Positions 53,281 to 63,544 are shown, counted from the first letter of the stretch. The stretch: 64,000 nt of DNA from Molanna angustata (GCA_963576475.1 OY754981.1:22882839-22946838), one strand, 5' to 3'. Numbers and translations are program-made. Notes: generated by a model not told the origin, from the sequence alone.

Positions 53281-53290
53281 GGGGGGAGGA
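53281..53290 (+). promoter_or_regulatory. Polypurine tract
   Basis: GGGGGGAGGA immediately precedes the TG of the 3' LTR, the place where plus-strand synthesis is primed. Confidence 0.85.
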
Positions 53291-53904
53291 TGTAACGGAC
53301 GAGATTGGATTAGGTTTAAGTTATGAAATGTATCGCGGAAAAATAAAGCCAATGTGCCTGACTCTGATTATATTGTATTATATTGTAATGTAACTGGGTA
53401 GCGGCGAGGATACATGTGTAGGGCCTAGCCGGGAAATGGTGAAAGTCGTTCGGCCGCCGGCGGATACCCGCCGCGGTACACGACTGCACACCCCCGCGCA
53501 GACCGACTAGCATGCCTCACCGCGCCCGAAAATCGTTGTACCGCCGGCCGCTCATTGACCGGCGGCAATATATAAATATACGGCACATTGTGCAAAATAT
53601 ATGTTCTTTCATACCACTACCTGCGTTTATAATTTATCTCTTGACTCGACGCTGCCTGAACCTGCTTGGAATACGGAACACTCGACGACCCTGCCTGAAC
53701 CTGGACTACCATTTTGAACTGGAATCAACCACCGACGGAAGCATTCATCCCGAATATCTCTTCTACATAGTATACGAGTCGTATACTGTGTAGCGAGCTG
53801 CTGGAGCTACGTGGAGACGACGAGGCGATCCACGGTGAAGAGGCGAGCCACCGCCTTAAATAAAATAAAGTGCTGCGTTCGGCTAACCACTGCCGTCCGT
53901 AACA
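53291..53904 (+). repeat. 3' LTR of the BEL/Pao element
   Basis: 614 bp, the same length as the 5' LTR and identical in every stretch compared, including both translated frames. TATA-like at 53569-53580. The AATAAA signals near the end should terminate the element transcript. Confidence 0.95.
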
Positions 53905-53909
53905 TACAT

Positions 53910-55355
53910 TTTATATCGATATTTAAAATAATTTACAATAAACTATTGATTTTCTGATTCTTTTGAATAGGCTAACAATCTAAAAAAATATTCTTACCAA
54001 TGATTCAATCATTTTAGTCATTTAACTAATTCAGAAAAATAGATTTGATCAAAACTATAATTTCAATGGAAGGTAATGAATGATCCTTATTAATTATTGT
54101 TGACAGACCGTTGATTGATTCAAGTGCGTATTTATCCAGTAACTATTGTAGATAAAGGTGAATATTATCCCGTTGTCAGTAAGTTAAGTCAATTGACAGC
54201 TGTGTCGTTGACAGCCTCAGTTGTTTTGGTTCGCCAACAACTGTCTAACAACAATAAAGGTTTACTTGTGGTATTTGAAAGTTCACAGATTCGCCTATAT
54301 CTTGTCAACCACCTTGACACAAGTACTCGCATCAAAGACCATCTACCTCAACTTTGCCGAGACTCAGTTTTTCAATGTTGACTTGTTTATGATTTGATTT
54401 AGGTATTTATTTATTGAGTTTGTGTCCAGCAAGAGAACAAAGGCGGATTTCTTTAGCAACGTTAAGTTGCACGATTTGATTTGGCACAGTAGCATTTAGT
54501 TACAAAAGTACTAGAAAATATACCGAAAAAAGGAAAAGAGCAAAATAAATAAATAAATTTACTGAGCTAACTTGGTTAGTAAGTTGATGTAACTGCTGGG
54601 ATTAAATTCTCGCTGGAGCCATAGTTTTTACTATTTATGTAGTCTGCGTTCGATAGACGATTAGTTTTATTGCACAAATTAAATTAAAAGTATTCATATA
54701 TTGTAAAGTAAAACTTTGTTTTTGATAGACAACGGTTAATAATTTCTGTGATATCTTCGTGTCGACGGATTTTCCCGAATGCGGGTCGGATGCATTCGTA
54801 TATTGAATGAGCAGCAGCGTCATTCTATTGCCTAGGCCGATAGCGTAAACACCGTACATCGTGCAATTATTGTTTGTGTTAATATTGCGTGCATATTTCG
54901 AGTACTGTATATATCATATTGTAAATTTGAATTCATAATGTTGTATGTGTAATATTAATTTGAATAGCATTCCGGACTTATCACTCACATACTATTTCCA
55001 TAAGATTTGTTCTGTCAAAACATTGAAAATGCTCTCACGTTTTGAAAAATTCAGTGTTTTAATTAACGAGGAAATAATGTTTAAATACTTGCTTCTGTAT
55101 TGATAAGTTAAGGATCGGATAGGTACAACCGATAAATAATTATCATTCATATAAGTAGCAAAAAAAATACACATACATATTGTAATTGTAAATATAATTT
55201 TGAATGAATACCTGGCAATATCCGAAATCTCTGCCTGTACCGATTGTCGGGATGAGACGGGGTTAGCTCTCCTCGTTCTTATATAATTAAATAATATAAT
55301 TATTATAGGCCCTTCTGATCTGTATTATGTCACCTAGGCCATGTCTCGCCCATTG
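53910..55355. other. AT-rich DNA with one unrecognised frame
   Basis: An 88-codon plus-strand frame at 54115-54381 (SLTASVVLVRQQLSNNNKGL; RIKDHLPQLCRDSVFQC) looks more protein-like than its neighbours, but I do not recognise it and see no splice or promoter context. The rest is unassigned. Confidence 0.4.
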
Positions 55356-55359
55356 GATT

Positions 55360-55660
55360 CATCTTTGCACGATCCAGGAATTCTTTGGTCTTTATCTGGA
55401 TGTAAGTCTAGGTCCATGGAGATTGCTCGGTTTAAAATGTGATCTGGCGGTTTGCGTTCATCATGCTCGTACCATATTAATTGACTTTCTTTAATCTTAC
55501 AATGTATATTATCAACACCTAGGCTGCCACGAATGTCTGAACTTTTTATTTAATCGCGAAAGGACACTCTAATTGTCCGTCTTAGCATGCGCATTTCAGC
55601 AGTTTCAATTTGCCTCGCCTAACATTGTCCAGAATTCGAAGCCACAGAGGAGTGTCTGGT
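55360..55660 (-). pseudogene. LINE C-terminal fragment, decayed
   Basis: Minus strand: ETAEMRMLRRTIRVSFRD, a stop, then IKSSDIRGSLGVDNIHCKI, ESQLIWYEHDERKPPDHIL and DQRIPGSCKDE. This follows the usual AEMRMLR ... IR..L.V..I..KI..S.L.WYGH order of RTE-related LINE tails. Stops show it is dead. Confidence 0.6.
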
Positions 55661-55689
55661 TCTTCCTGTCAACTTCGCTGGCATTTTTG

Positions 55690-56254
55690 TAGTAAAAAAA
55701 GTATAAAAATAAAAATTTACTCACATATTTTTTGTATATACATGAATTATTTTTACTGTTTTCTGACATTTTTAAAATATGTGACTTTATTTAAAATCCG
55801 TTCTCAGTAAGGATCATGATTTATTATAGCATAGTTAATTGCAAGAAATTGTTTACGTCTCGACAAATGATCTAATTTACGATTCTGGATTTGTCACATA
55901 TGTACCTACTTACATACATGTATTCTATAATTCAAACCAACCATACATGAATATATTATCTGCTATAATTGTACGTCTAGTGTTTTACATATGTTAAATG
56001 TACTATGTCCTCATCCATATAAGGTCGGATACTGAATAAAGATTATAAAAAAAAAATTGCATACGTGAAAATCAAATGAAACAAAAAACGCCTTTTTTAT
56101 AATTATGACGATCTTTTCATCTTGTAAAGGCTTTTTCAACTGACAAAATTCAAAAAATATATATAAAAACAACACTTTATGATGTTTTCAATGATACTTG
56201 TTAATATTGTGGTTGAATAATTGTGTTAAAAAAATACTGCAAGTGAAATTTTAT
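55690..56254. other. AT-rich DNA, nothing recognised
   Basis: No supported feature. Confidence 0.45.
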
Positions 56255-56430
56255 TGTTTAAGGTTCAGTTAAACTTTAATAACTGTAGCGACTCGCGTAG
56301 GCGAGTTGTTTTATAAATTGGGTCGTAATTGGTTGTAGGAAAAATGTTTTCATAAACTACGTCATTTGAGGTTAGAAAAAGTTTTGTATTCGCATTCGAT
56401 AACATTTTTTTCAATAAATTAGATTTATTA
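56255..56430. repeat. Fragment of the 1.2-kb fold-back family
   Basis: AGGTTCAGTTAAACTTTAAT, CGACTCGCGTAGGCGAGTTG and CATTTGAGGTTAG match the right arm of 38783-39977. Confidence 0.65.
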
Positions 56431-57062
56431 ACATATTATTTACATTTTTACATAGTTGTTTGATACATATTATTTTAATGTTATTAATTTTGGTATGATC
56501 AGATCTCAAATCAAATTACAAAATTATCAAATTATTTGATTTTTTCTTGGTGTATAAAAACCTATTTAAAACTAAACCTATTTATACCTATTTTAAACTA
56601 AATCTAATTAAAATTACCTTAAATAACATTCCATTCCTTAAATAACTTGCCGTTGGTATTGTTTTTTTATACTTGAGTAAACATGTAGATATTATTATGG
56701 GTCTTGAAATTTCTGAGTAGGTACTACTTGCGTTAGACGTAGAATCCCACTACAAAAAAAAAACGCACGTTCAAATCATATTGAGAGATTCTTTATTGTC
56801 AATACACATCATTATATGAATGTCTTAAGACTCAGCAGAATACAGCCATTACACCTAATTATTTTACTTGTGAATTAATGCTTATTAAGATAGCAAATTA
56901 TGTCATGTGGTGTTTTGACGAATATAATATACAAAATACACATAAGTCACGTCTTGTCTTCATTTCATCAACAATTTTGTAATACCATCATAATGCCAGA
57001 AACACTTGATGCGAATGAATCAAAGTAAACAAATCTTATAGTTGAATATTTACATTAATATA
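56431..57062. other. AT-rich DNA, nothing recognised
   Basis: No supported feature; ATACCTATTTTAAACTAAAYCTA is duplicated near 56565-56610. Confidence 0.45.
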
Positions 57063-57235
57063 ATATCATCTGTCGGCCTTAGTGGCTCAGTTAGTTGGGT
57101 ATCTGACTGCTGATCCAAAGATCCCGGGTTCGATTCCCGGTGGAGATACACTTGTTATTGGGTGCATGTTAAATTAATATTGTTCATAGTACCTGTTAGT
57201 TGCCCGAGAAATACATACTTAATATAATATAAAAA
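57063..57235 (+). mobile_element. tRNA-derived SINE, family 2
   Basis: GTCGGCCTTAGTGGCTCAGT (A-box region), TATCTGACTGCTGATCC, CCCGGGTTCGATTCCCGG (B box and T-arm, fully paired), GGAGATACACTTG, GGGTGCATGTTAAATTAATA and CCTGTTAGTTGCCCGAGAA. The same body occurs at 60472. Its tail leads straight into the GAAAT microsatellite. Confidence 0.8.
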
Positions 57236-57327
57236 TTGAAATGAAATGAAATGAAATGAAATGAAATGAAATGAAATGAAATGAAATGAAATGAAATGAA
57301 ATGAAATGAAATGAAATGAAATGAAAT
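57236..57327. repeat. (GAAAT)n microsatellite, about 18 units
   Basis: Uninterrupted pentanucleotide repeat directly after the SINE tail, so it probably grew from the SINE 3' end. Confidence 0.95.
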
Positions 57328-57390
57328 ATATAATTAATGAATAATAATTTTATTTATCAGCGCCGTAAAAAAAAATAAAATAAAAATATG

Positions 57391-57480
57391 TGTCGGCCTT
57401 CATGACTCAGTTATTTAGATATCCGACTCCTAAGCCAAAGGTCCCGAGTTCGATTTCCGGAGGAGACATAGTTCTTAATT
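57391..57480 (+). mobile_element. tRNA-derived SINE, family 2, short copy
   Basis: GTCGGCCTTCATGACTCAGT, TATCCGACTCCTAAGCC, GTCCCGAGTTCGATTTCCGG and AGGAGACATAG. Only the tRNA-related head remains. Confidence 0.7.
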
Positions 57481-57492
57481 AATTAGTTCAAT

Positions 57493-58390
57493 GGCGCAAT
57501 TCTGGTCAACCGTCGAAATCAAAACCCTCACAATTACCCATTACCCATATCATGGATATAATTATCATATCGAATTCTATAATATCCTTACATATTGTGG
57601 CAGACCACATCTCGAAATTTCTTTCGAGCGCGCGCCTAGCGACGGCAAGTATATTTGTTTGTCGCTAGGCCGAGTTCATCGCCCGCGACGTCAAACTAGT
57701 GACAATATTCATCACCTGGGTATGACAGTTCTATGAAATAAGTCTAGAAAGTTCGAGGACATTGAACTTGCTACCCCCAGCGCAGCACTATTTAAGGGAG
57801 TCTACACTTGTACACTTCGTCACTTCATTTCCGTATTTCCGTAACTTCGATTCGTCACTTCACGCCGCCGTTACGACCACGCGACCACTGGTCGCTTCTC
57901 GACCACGCCGTCTCGCCGACACTTCATCTCTCGACCGCCGGTCATCTCTCGACCCCGCGAGCACGATGGTTCTTCACCATACGAATAATCAGACACTTCG
58001 ACACACTTGCTCGTTATTCCTACTCATCGTGAGAAAGTTCCTTTGTGAGTTATTTTATCAATTGTAAATTTACCTTTAAGCAAACTATTAATTGTGATCA
58101 ATATACTCATAGGAAATTTGGACCTATTCTTTCTTCTTCTCTTTCAACCACTGTCCTTGTGTTCTTATTTCAAATCATATCTACTTAATTGGGATATAGC
58201 AAACTCTCTTTATTGGTAACCCCTCTGGTTACCAACTATATTTATTAGTAACCCCTCTGGTTACTAAACACGCTTGATTGGTAACCCATCTGGATACCAA
58301 TCAGCTATAGAACTCCATATGATATTTATATCTATGATATGGGTAAACATGGATGCTTTTGATTTCGACGGTTGTCCATACTTGCCCCCC
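57493..58390. mobile_element. TIR element of about 0.9 kb with structured interior
   Basis: Left end GGCGCAATTCTGGTCAACCG, CGAAATCAAAACCC, CCCATATCATGGATATAATT, TCGAATTCTATA. The right end is its imperfect inverse: TATAGAACTCCATATGATAT, TATCTATGATATGGG, GATTTCGACGGTTGTCCATA, CTTGCCCCCC. The arms are about 80 bp. The interior is GC-richer, holds a 10-bp hairpin (GCCTAGCGAC ... GTCGCTAGGC), a TATTTAAG box at about 57790, and three tandem hairpins (separate entry). Fragments of the ends lie at 20393 and 42683. No transposase or target duplication was found. The interior also resembles an LTR promoter region. Confidence 0.65.
58213..58300. repeat. Three tandem 23-nt hairpins with a compensatory change
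   Basis: Unit 1 TTGGTAACC/GGTTACCAA (58213-58235), unit 2 TTAGTAACC/GGTTACTAA (58245-58267), unit 3 TTGGTAACC/GGATACCAA (58278-58300, one mismatch). Loops are 5 nt and spacing is 32-33 bp. Unit 2 changes both sides of one stem pair, keeping it paired. Confidence 0.85.
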
Positions 58391-58430
58391 AGATCTCTTA
58401 TACATACGTAAGTTTACGTATCCGGCTGGT

Positions 58431-58600
58431 TTAAACCCTGTCACTCCAATATGCGGCGACTACCATCGCCATGTCATTTATCATAATCAGGTATCCAGGG
58501 GTGCAACCTTCTCCGATCAGTAGGCATATCAGAAGGCTTAATCTGTTGAGGATGGTCCATATACAATAATATCGATCTTTTCCTATTTGGGTACCCTCAC
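58431..58600 (-). pseudogene. LINE ORF2 extreme C-terminus
   Basis: Minus strand, ending at the TAA of 58431-58433: RLSLLICLLIGEGCTPGYLI, MINDMAMVVAAYWSDRV. It has the shape of 34500-34640 (PLMEGGCSEEDLWQANQSAI, AANHWRDTI), so it is the end of a related LINE. Upstream identity is uncertain. Confidence 0.5.
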
Positions 58601-58744
58601 GTGGGTGCTTCTGTGGATCTGTAAGATGTTGAATATCACCAGTCTCCAGAATTTTAGTTTCCTGTTTGTTTCTCGAATAGCAACATAAGGTTTTATAAGC
58701 TAAAACAACAGCCGAACGTGTATCAAATTGACGATGAATATTTA

Positions 58745-58850
58745 AATATTGATGAGGTAAGAGATGTGTGTCAAGATAGAATTGTGTGGCGTCCGGTTCT
58801 TTCTGCCTACACCTTGAGGGATATATCGTGATGGTATGTTGTTATGTATC
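58745..58850 (+). pseudogene. VLSAYPK-family LINE 3' scrap
   Basis: EVRDVCQDRIVWRPVLSAYT followed by GATATATCGTGATGGTATG matches the end of 46158-46770 (EARDACQDRKMWRSVLSAYP; GGCGTGATGGTATG). Confidence 0.65.
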
Positions 58851-58869
58851 TTTGTATCAATCATTGTTG

Positions 58870-59028
58870 AACTATAAGCGGATTTTAATGTAAGTTTTAG
58901 TGATTTTAAAGTAAGGTTTTGTGATTTTAATTTAACGTTTCGTGATTTCAATGTAAGGTTTCGTGATTTTAAAGTAAGGTTTCGTGATTTTAATGTAAGG
59001 TTTCGTGATTTTAATGTAGTTTTTATTG
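58870..59028. repeat. 21-bp minisatellite, about seven units
   Basis: Unit GTGATTTTAATGTAAGGTTTC with variants GTGATTTTAAAGTAAGGTTTC and GTGATTTCAATGTAAGGTTTC. Confidence 0.85.
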
Positions 59029-59029
59029 T

Positions 59030-59340
59030 TCATTTACATTAATTTGATTGATTTGTTATTTATATTAAAAATTAGTAGAGAAATAAGATTTATATTTTTA
59101 ATAAATTTTTAACAAGTAGTTCATATATCATAATGTTCACTTAAATAAATTGTATCTGCACTTGTCACTCTCCTATCCCCCTTATCTCCGTTCTGAGTTC
59201 ACTGCAATAATGAATCAGTTGCTATCCGTCCTGATGAAGAAGTGGTCGCATCGATACCGGTCGTATTAAATAACTCATTGAAAAAAAAATGTTTCACAAA
59301 TTCAATACGAAAATTATGTAAAATAACTGCATTTTTCCTT
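59030..59340. other. AT-rich DNA, nothing recognised
   Basis: No supported feature. Confidence 0.4.
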
Positions 59341-59520
59341 TTTATTCATCTTTTTATACAAAGCGGGCTTTTTGCCACTAGGCACCTTCTTGCGAGGAAC
59401 CAAATCCTCATTGTTTCATATATTTATTTATTTACTTTTTGTACATAATATTTTTGTACACAGTGGCGAGCTTATTGCCATTAGGAAATTTATTTCAATC
59501 CACCAGAATTTTATTCAAAT
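59341..59520 (-). repeat. Two CR1-type LINE 3' tails
   Basis: GCGGGCTTTTTGCCACTAGG then CACC (about 59361-59384), and TTATTTATTTACTTTTTGTA then GAGCTTATTGCCATTAGGAA (59424-59490), are minus-strand tails of the hairpin LINE family, end to end. Confidence 0.6.
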
Positions 59521-59955
59521 TCTTATTTCTTGATATTCATGATATTGATATTTGAAATTATATTCCCGAAAGTTATACATTTTGCTATGTTAAAGAAATA
59601 TGCATAAAAAATATTTTGTTAGTATTGTAATCAATTTAAGTGAAACTAGCGTACATTTGACGACAGTTTCAAAATTTTATCATTCAAAATATGGAACTAA
59701 ATATATAATATTTGTTGCATTTTATATGACAACATTATTATCATTTGAAAATTTTATCACCAAGGAAGACTGTACTGAATTATGCATATGTCAACTACCC
59801 GCGCAATACTCCACATGTAGGTATTTCATTTCACAGAGCTTTTCAAATTTGCGGTGCACGATGTTATATTTTTTGCATAAATATATATATTATGTACGAC
59901 AGAGCATATATGTACGAAAGCTCAGAATGATAAATTTTCGCTATAAAATTTGAAA
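59521..59955. other. AT-rich DNA, nothing recognised
   Basis: A 117-codon plus-strand frame (59600-59953) lies in AT-rich sequence with no recognisable domain; probably chance. Confidence 0.4.
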
Positions 59956-59959
59956 ATGA

Positions 59960-60250
59960 AGCTTTTCAAATGAAGAACAACTCTTAATTGACACTCCTGC
60001 CCCATCCTCTCTCTTCTCCCACAACTTCTATCTTCCTTCTTTCTTTGTTGCTATGATTTTACAATTAATTATGTTACTCTTTGATTTTTGTTATAAATTT
60101 AATGTACCTACCACTACACTATTTTTGCCCTCACGTTGCTTTGGTTGGTTGGAAGAAATTGCCTTATGGCAATAAACCAGCAATTTTATACATAATATTA
60201 TACAAAAATTTATAAAAAAAAGAAAAGGTTAATGATTTATCGTATTGTGT
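59960..60250 (+). repeat. CR1-type LINE 3' UTR and tail
   Basis: A pyrimidine-rich stretch (CATCCTCTCTCTTCTCCCAC), then GGTTGGTTGGAAGAAATTGC and CTTATGGCAATAAACCAG, the same order as 36745-37015 reversed. The hairpin TTGCC/GGCAA is intact. Confidence 0.65.
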
Positions 60251-60330
60251 AGGTTGTTAATAAATTAATGAGAATATCAATAAATATATAAATAAATTCT
60301 TATAATCGATTGTTGTAATAAGATAAAGAA

Positions 60331-60406
60331 TAAAATTAGAAATTACTTCGTTTACACCACTAATGGGCTTTCATTAGTGGTGTAAACGAAGTAATTTCTA
60401 ATTTTA
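60331..60406. repeat. 35-bp perfect palindrome, 6-nt loop
   Basis: The arm at 60331-60365 includes AAATTACTTCGTTTACACCA and CTAATG; 60372-60406 is its exact reverse complement, with loop GGCTTT. The arm contains GTTTACACCACT, also found at the Penelope-like terminus (41099-41110). Confidence 0.9.
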
Positions 60407-60471
60407 ATTTTATAAGTTAAAATGTGCCACAAAAGTAAAGCTACGATGTATAAAGATAGATAAAAAATAAT

Positions 60472-60690
60472 TGTCGGCCTTCGTGGCTCAGTTGGTTGTG
60501 TATCCAGAGGTCACGGGTTCGATTCCCGATGGAGACAGTTTATAATTGTGTTTACTGTCTGTATCTATAATATCGTAATTCTCCAGAATGTGTCAACTTG
60601 TTATTGGGTGCGTCTTAAATTAATATTTGACATTGTACCTGTTAGTTGCCCGAGAAGTAATATTAAGTAAATAAATAAATTGTCTCTTCC
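60472..60690 (+). mobile_element. tRNA-derived SINE, family 2
   Basis: TGTCGGCCTTCGTGGCTCAG, TTGGTTGTGTATCCAGAGG, TCACGGGTTCGATTCCCG, GGAGACAG, GTTATTGGGTGCGTCTTAAA, CCTGTTAGTTGCCCGAGAAG, then an AAATAAAT tail. The anticodon arm is shortened by an internal deletion relative to 57063. Confidence 0.8.
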
Positions 60691-61239
60691 AAATTAATTT
60701 ATTTACAATAATGTGAACAATGGCGGTTATATTTCCATATGGTATATCAATTTTTTTCAGTCTGTTCCTTTCCAAATATTTATTACGAATTTAAAATAAA
60801 ATTACATTTATTCAAAAGATTTTTCCCCGTATGGAAATAAATACGATTGCATGGCATCTTTTCAAAAATCTCGTTAGATACCGACCAACAAATCTATTGA
60901 TTTCAGAAAATTAAACTAGACACATTTCTTATATATCACGGTATTTCACACAGTGTGAGGTAACCAGCGACAGGTGTGCGGGTGCACACAAAATTATAAT
61001 AAAAAAAGTACGACACATGCGTGTATGTCCAGACACTCATCTCGCCTCAATGGCGCTACACTCAGAATGGGTGGTGATTCTCTTTGCTGGACTTTGTGAG
61101 ATGTTACTTTGCAATATGTCAGTTATTAAATACATTTTGTATGGGTGACATTAATAATTATAAATATAATATTTCATATTAAAAACATTCTATCTGAACG
61201 TACAATATTATCTATAATACGTACCTACATAATTTCAAG
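60691..61239. other. AT-rich DNA; repeat copy at 60950-61110
   Basis: 60950-61110 is the reverse of 26866-27060 (GTAACCAGCGACAGGTGTGC, CACTCAGAATGGGTGGTGAT, TTTGTGAGATGTTAC). The rest is unassigned. Confidence 0.55.
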
Positions 61240-61580
61240 TACAACTAGCAACTCTATGGAATAGCCAAATCCGGATATTGCGTCTAACTCAATTTATATT
61301 TTCAAGAAAAAACTAAAGAAGGAATATTTTTCCCTGAACACCTGATCCCGATTTCATCTCCTTATCCTTAGGTAGGTACTCTATACTTTTTTACTATGAA
61401 GATTTTTTTTTGTTTGCCTTAATTCTTTTGTTGGTGTACAATCTAAATACAAAATTTTGTCATACTACTTATATAATCTGATTGGTTGGAAGAAATTGCC
61501 TAACGGCAACAGGCCGACCAGTATACATACAAAATATTTGTTTATATTATGTGCAGAAAGATAAATAAATAAATTGTTTT
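61240..61580 (+). pseudogene. CR1-type LINE C-terminus plus 3' tail
   Basis: Across a stop, the frame reads NPDIASNSIYIFKKKLKKEY then FSLNT and TGA, equal to SPDISSSISLNIFKKRLKQK at 37016-37080. The 3' UTR ends GGTTGGAAGAAATTGCCTAA, CGGCAACAGGCC and an AAATAAATAAATT tail. Confidence 0.65.
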
Positions 61581-62295
61581 AATTATTATTAATCTTACAC
61601 AGAATATATCAGTTATATTTTTTTAATCAAATCTGACTGTTGTCACTGATAGTTTCATAAATAATATTTTAAATCGTTGCTCATACAATTTTTTTTTATA
61701 TCATAAGATACTTAGAAAAAGTTTTCGAGTCTCCTTCAATAATTTCGAAATCAGTGGTGAGATTTTTCATAATTTGAAAACTTGTGTTGTAAACAAGGGT
61801 GGCATTATAGCATTAAGTGCATATTTCCATTAAGGATACACACAAACTAGTGTATGCACTTTTACCGAGATATTCCTAGAGCTGTTTCGCTAAATAAAAA
61901 TGCGCTTAAATATTTGTGTACCGGAACAAAATGACTTGAAATAATATTAAGATGACTAAGAGCATTTACTAAAAAAGACGCATTTTGTAACAATATTAAA
62001 AATACTGATGCAAATTGACATATAATCGAATTACTTTATTAATATGAAAAACAGTGTGTAGTTTTTCGTTCTACTTAATTTTGTCCGCAAACTTGACTTC
62101 CATTCTAAAATTGGTTGAATCTCTTTTGCTGAATTATATTGCTATACTGATATATAGCTAGTAAAGAAACTTATAAATTAAAAAAAAAACAAATACATAG
62201 AAAATAATGTTTAGATTCCTAACAACAATTTAATTTGTTTTTATATTTTTTTGATTCATTTTTCAAATTGAAGATAATAATGTATGAAATAAATA
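61581..62295. other. AT-rich DNA, nothing recognised
   Basis: No supported feature in about 700 bp. Confidence 0.45.
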
Positions 62296-62299
62296 CATA

Positions 62300-62985
62300 A
62301 ATCCATCATCATCATCATTGGCGCTACAGCCCTGTGTGCGCCCTTGGCCTCCTACAGAATTCTTCTCCAGCCGTCCCTGTCCTCCACCGCTCTCCTCCAG
62401 TTTGCTATTCCGATCGCTCTTATATCGTCTTCTGTATAGTCCAGCCATCTTAGCTTGGGCCTGCCTCTACTTCTTCTGCCATCTGGATTGGTATTAAGAA
62501 CCTTTTTGGGGACACGATCATCATTCATCCGGCTGACATGTCCCAACCACTGCAGTCTACGTACTTTTATGACTTGTACAATGTTGGGTTCGTCATATAA
62601 TGCCTGTAGTTCGTGATTATATCGCATCCTCCAAAGTCCATTATCATTTCCTGGGCCAAAAATCGTTCTTAGGATTTTCCTTTCAAATATCAAGAGGCTG
62701 TTTTCGTCTCTTTTTGTTAAGACCCAGCATTCAGCTCCATACACTACGACAGGTCTGAGAAGAGTTTTACAAATTAGGATTTTTGTTTTCCTTGTTAGTA
62801 TTTTGGACCCAATATGCTTTATTAGACCATAATAGCACCTATTGCCAGCTGCCAGTCTTGCTTTAATTTTGGTGCTGCAAATATTTTCATGAATCTCGAT
62901 AGCGCCTAGATATCAAAAAGAGTCAACCGATTCCACTGTATGTGTTTCCACATCAAAAGGACGCAGGTTATCATTATGTGGTGTT
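62300..62985 (-). pseudogene. LINE ORF2 C-terminus with (ATG)n tail
   Basis: The minus strand reads, from 62985 down: THNDNLRPFDVETHTVESVD, a stop, YLGAIEIHE, KARLAAGNRCYYGLIKHIGS, TLLRPVVVYGAECWVLTKRD, LIFERKILRTIFGP, VRRLQWLGHVSRMNDDRVPK, RRSRGRPKLRWLDYTEDDIR and RRAVEDRDGWRRIL, then a stop. The 3' end is GGCGCTACAGCCC-complement followed by ATGATGATGATG. The YGAECW, LIFERKILR, LQWLGHVSRM and RSRGRPKLRWLD blocks define a LINE clade different from the VLSAYPK family. The first domain halves are missing. Only one or two stops, so moderately old. Confidence 0.75.
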
Positions 62986-62989
62986 TTTT

Positions 62990-63540
62990 TTATATCATAT
63001 ATTTGGTTTTTGCATACAAAAAATAAAATAAATAAATATAAAATAATAAATATAAATCTAATTAAGACTTTTTAAATTTGACTCATCGTATTGCATTTTT
63101 CATATTTTTGAATAAGTCTAACCCAAGTGTGTTCCCGTGTTAATGATTTTATTGATGGCTCTTTTTTACGGCGTTAGTTCTGTATTATTGTCGAAAAACA
63201 ATGGTGTTGCTATATCGCTCGATATCGGTTGGAACATATCAGGGACATGATGGGTCTCCGAAAGAATACTGTCAAGGTAGATACTTAAATGTATCCACCC
63301 TATCAATAGCCTTGCCATTTAATTGTAAGGATTTTTTTATATAAATGATATTGCTGTTTATAACTAACAACAAATAAACTCAAAAATACACATTACAAAA
63401 TGGTGTAAAATATATAAGACCATTGGACTTGCAATCTGCTTTGAAATCAGACCTAGAACAGTTTCATTTACCACTCGTACAAAAATTTTACACTTTGTCT
63501 CACATCTTGGTTAATCACACGATTTTCTCAGAGTTACTCA
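62990..63540. other. AT-rich DNA, nothing recognised
   Basis: No supported feature. GATACTTAAATGTATCCACC near 63281 may still belong to the upstream LINE. Confidence 0.4.
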
Positions 63541-63544
63541 ATTC

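Larger units (their letters stand above)
47389..53904 (+). mobile_element. Complete BEL/Pao LTR retrotransposon
   Basis: 6,516 bp, flanked by the 5-bp duplication TACAT (47384-47388 and 53905-53909). Two 614-bp LTRs start TGTAACGGACGAG and end CCGTCCGTAACA, a 5'-TG...CA-3' pair with a short inverted repeat. Between them are a primer-binding region, one long gag-pol frame and a polypurine tract. I found no difference between the LTRs reading them side by side, and no break in the frame. It is far less AT-rich than its surroundings. It has everything needed for autonomous movement and no envelope gene. Confidence 0.97.

Noticed and set aside
57493..58390. Solo LTR of a gypsy-type element
   Set aside because: The TATA-like box and tail fit, but the ends are inverted rather than TG...CA, and no direct target duplication was found.
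59600..59953. 117-codon plus-strand gene
   Set aside because: Located in AT-rich DNA between LINE tails; the translation is rich in F, I, Y and K, as random AT-rich sequence would be.
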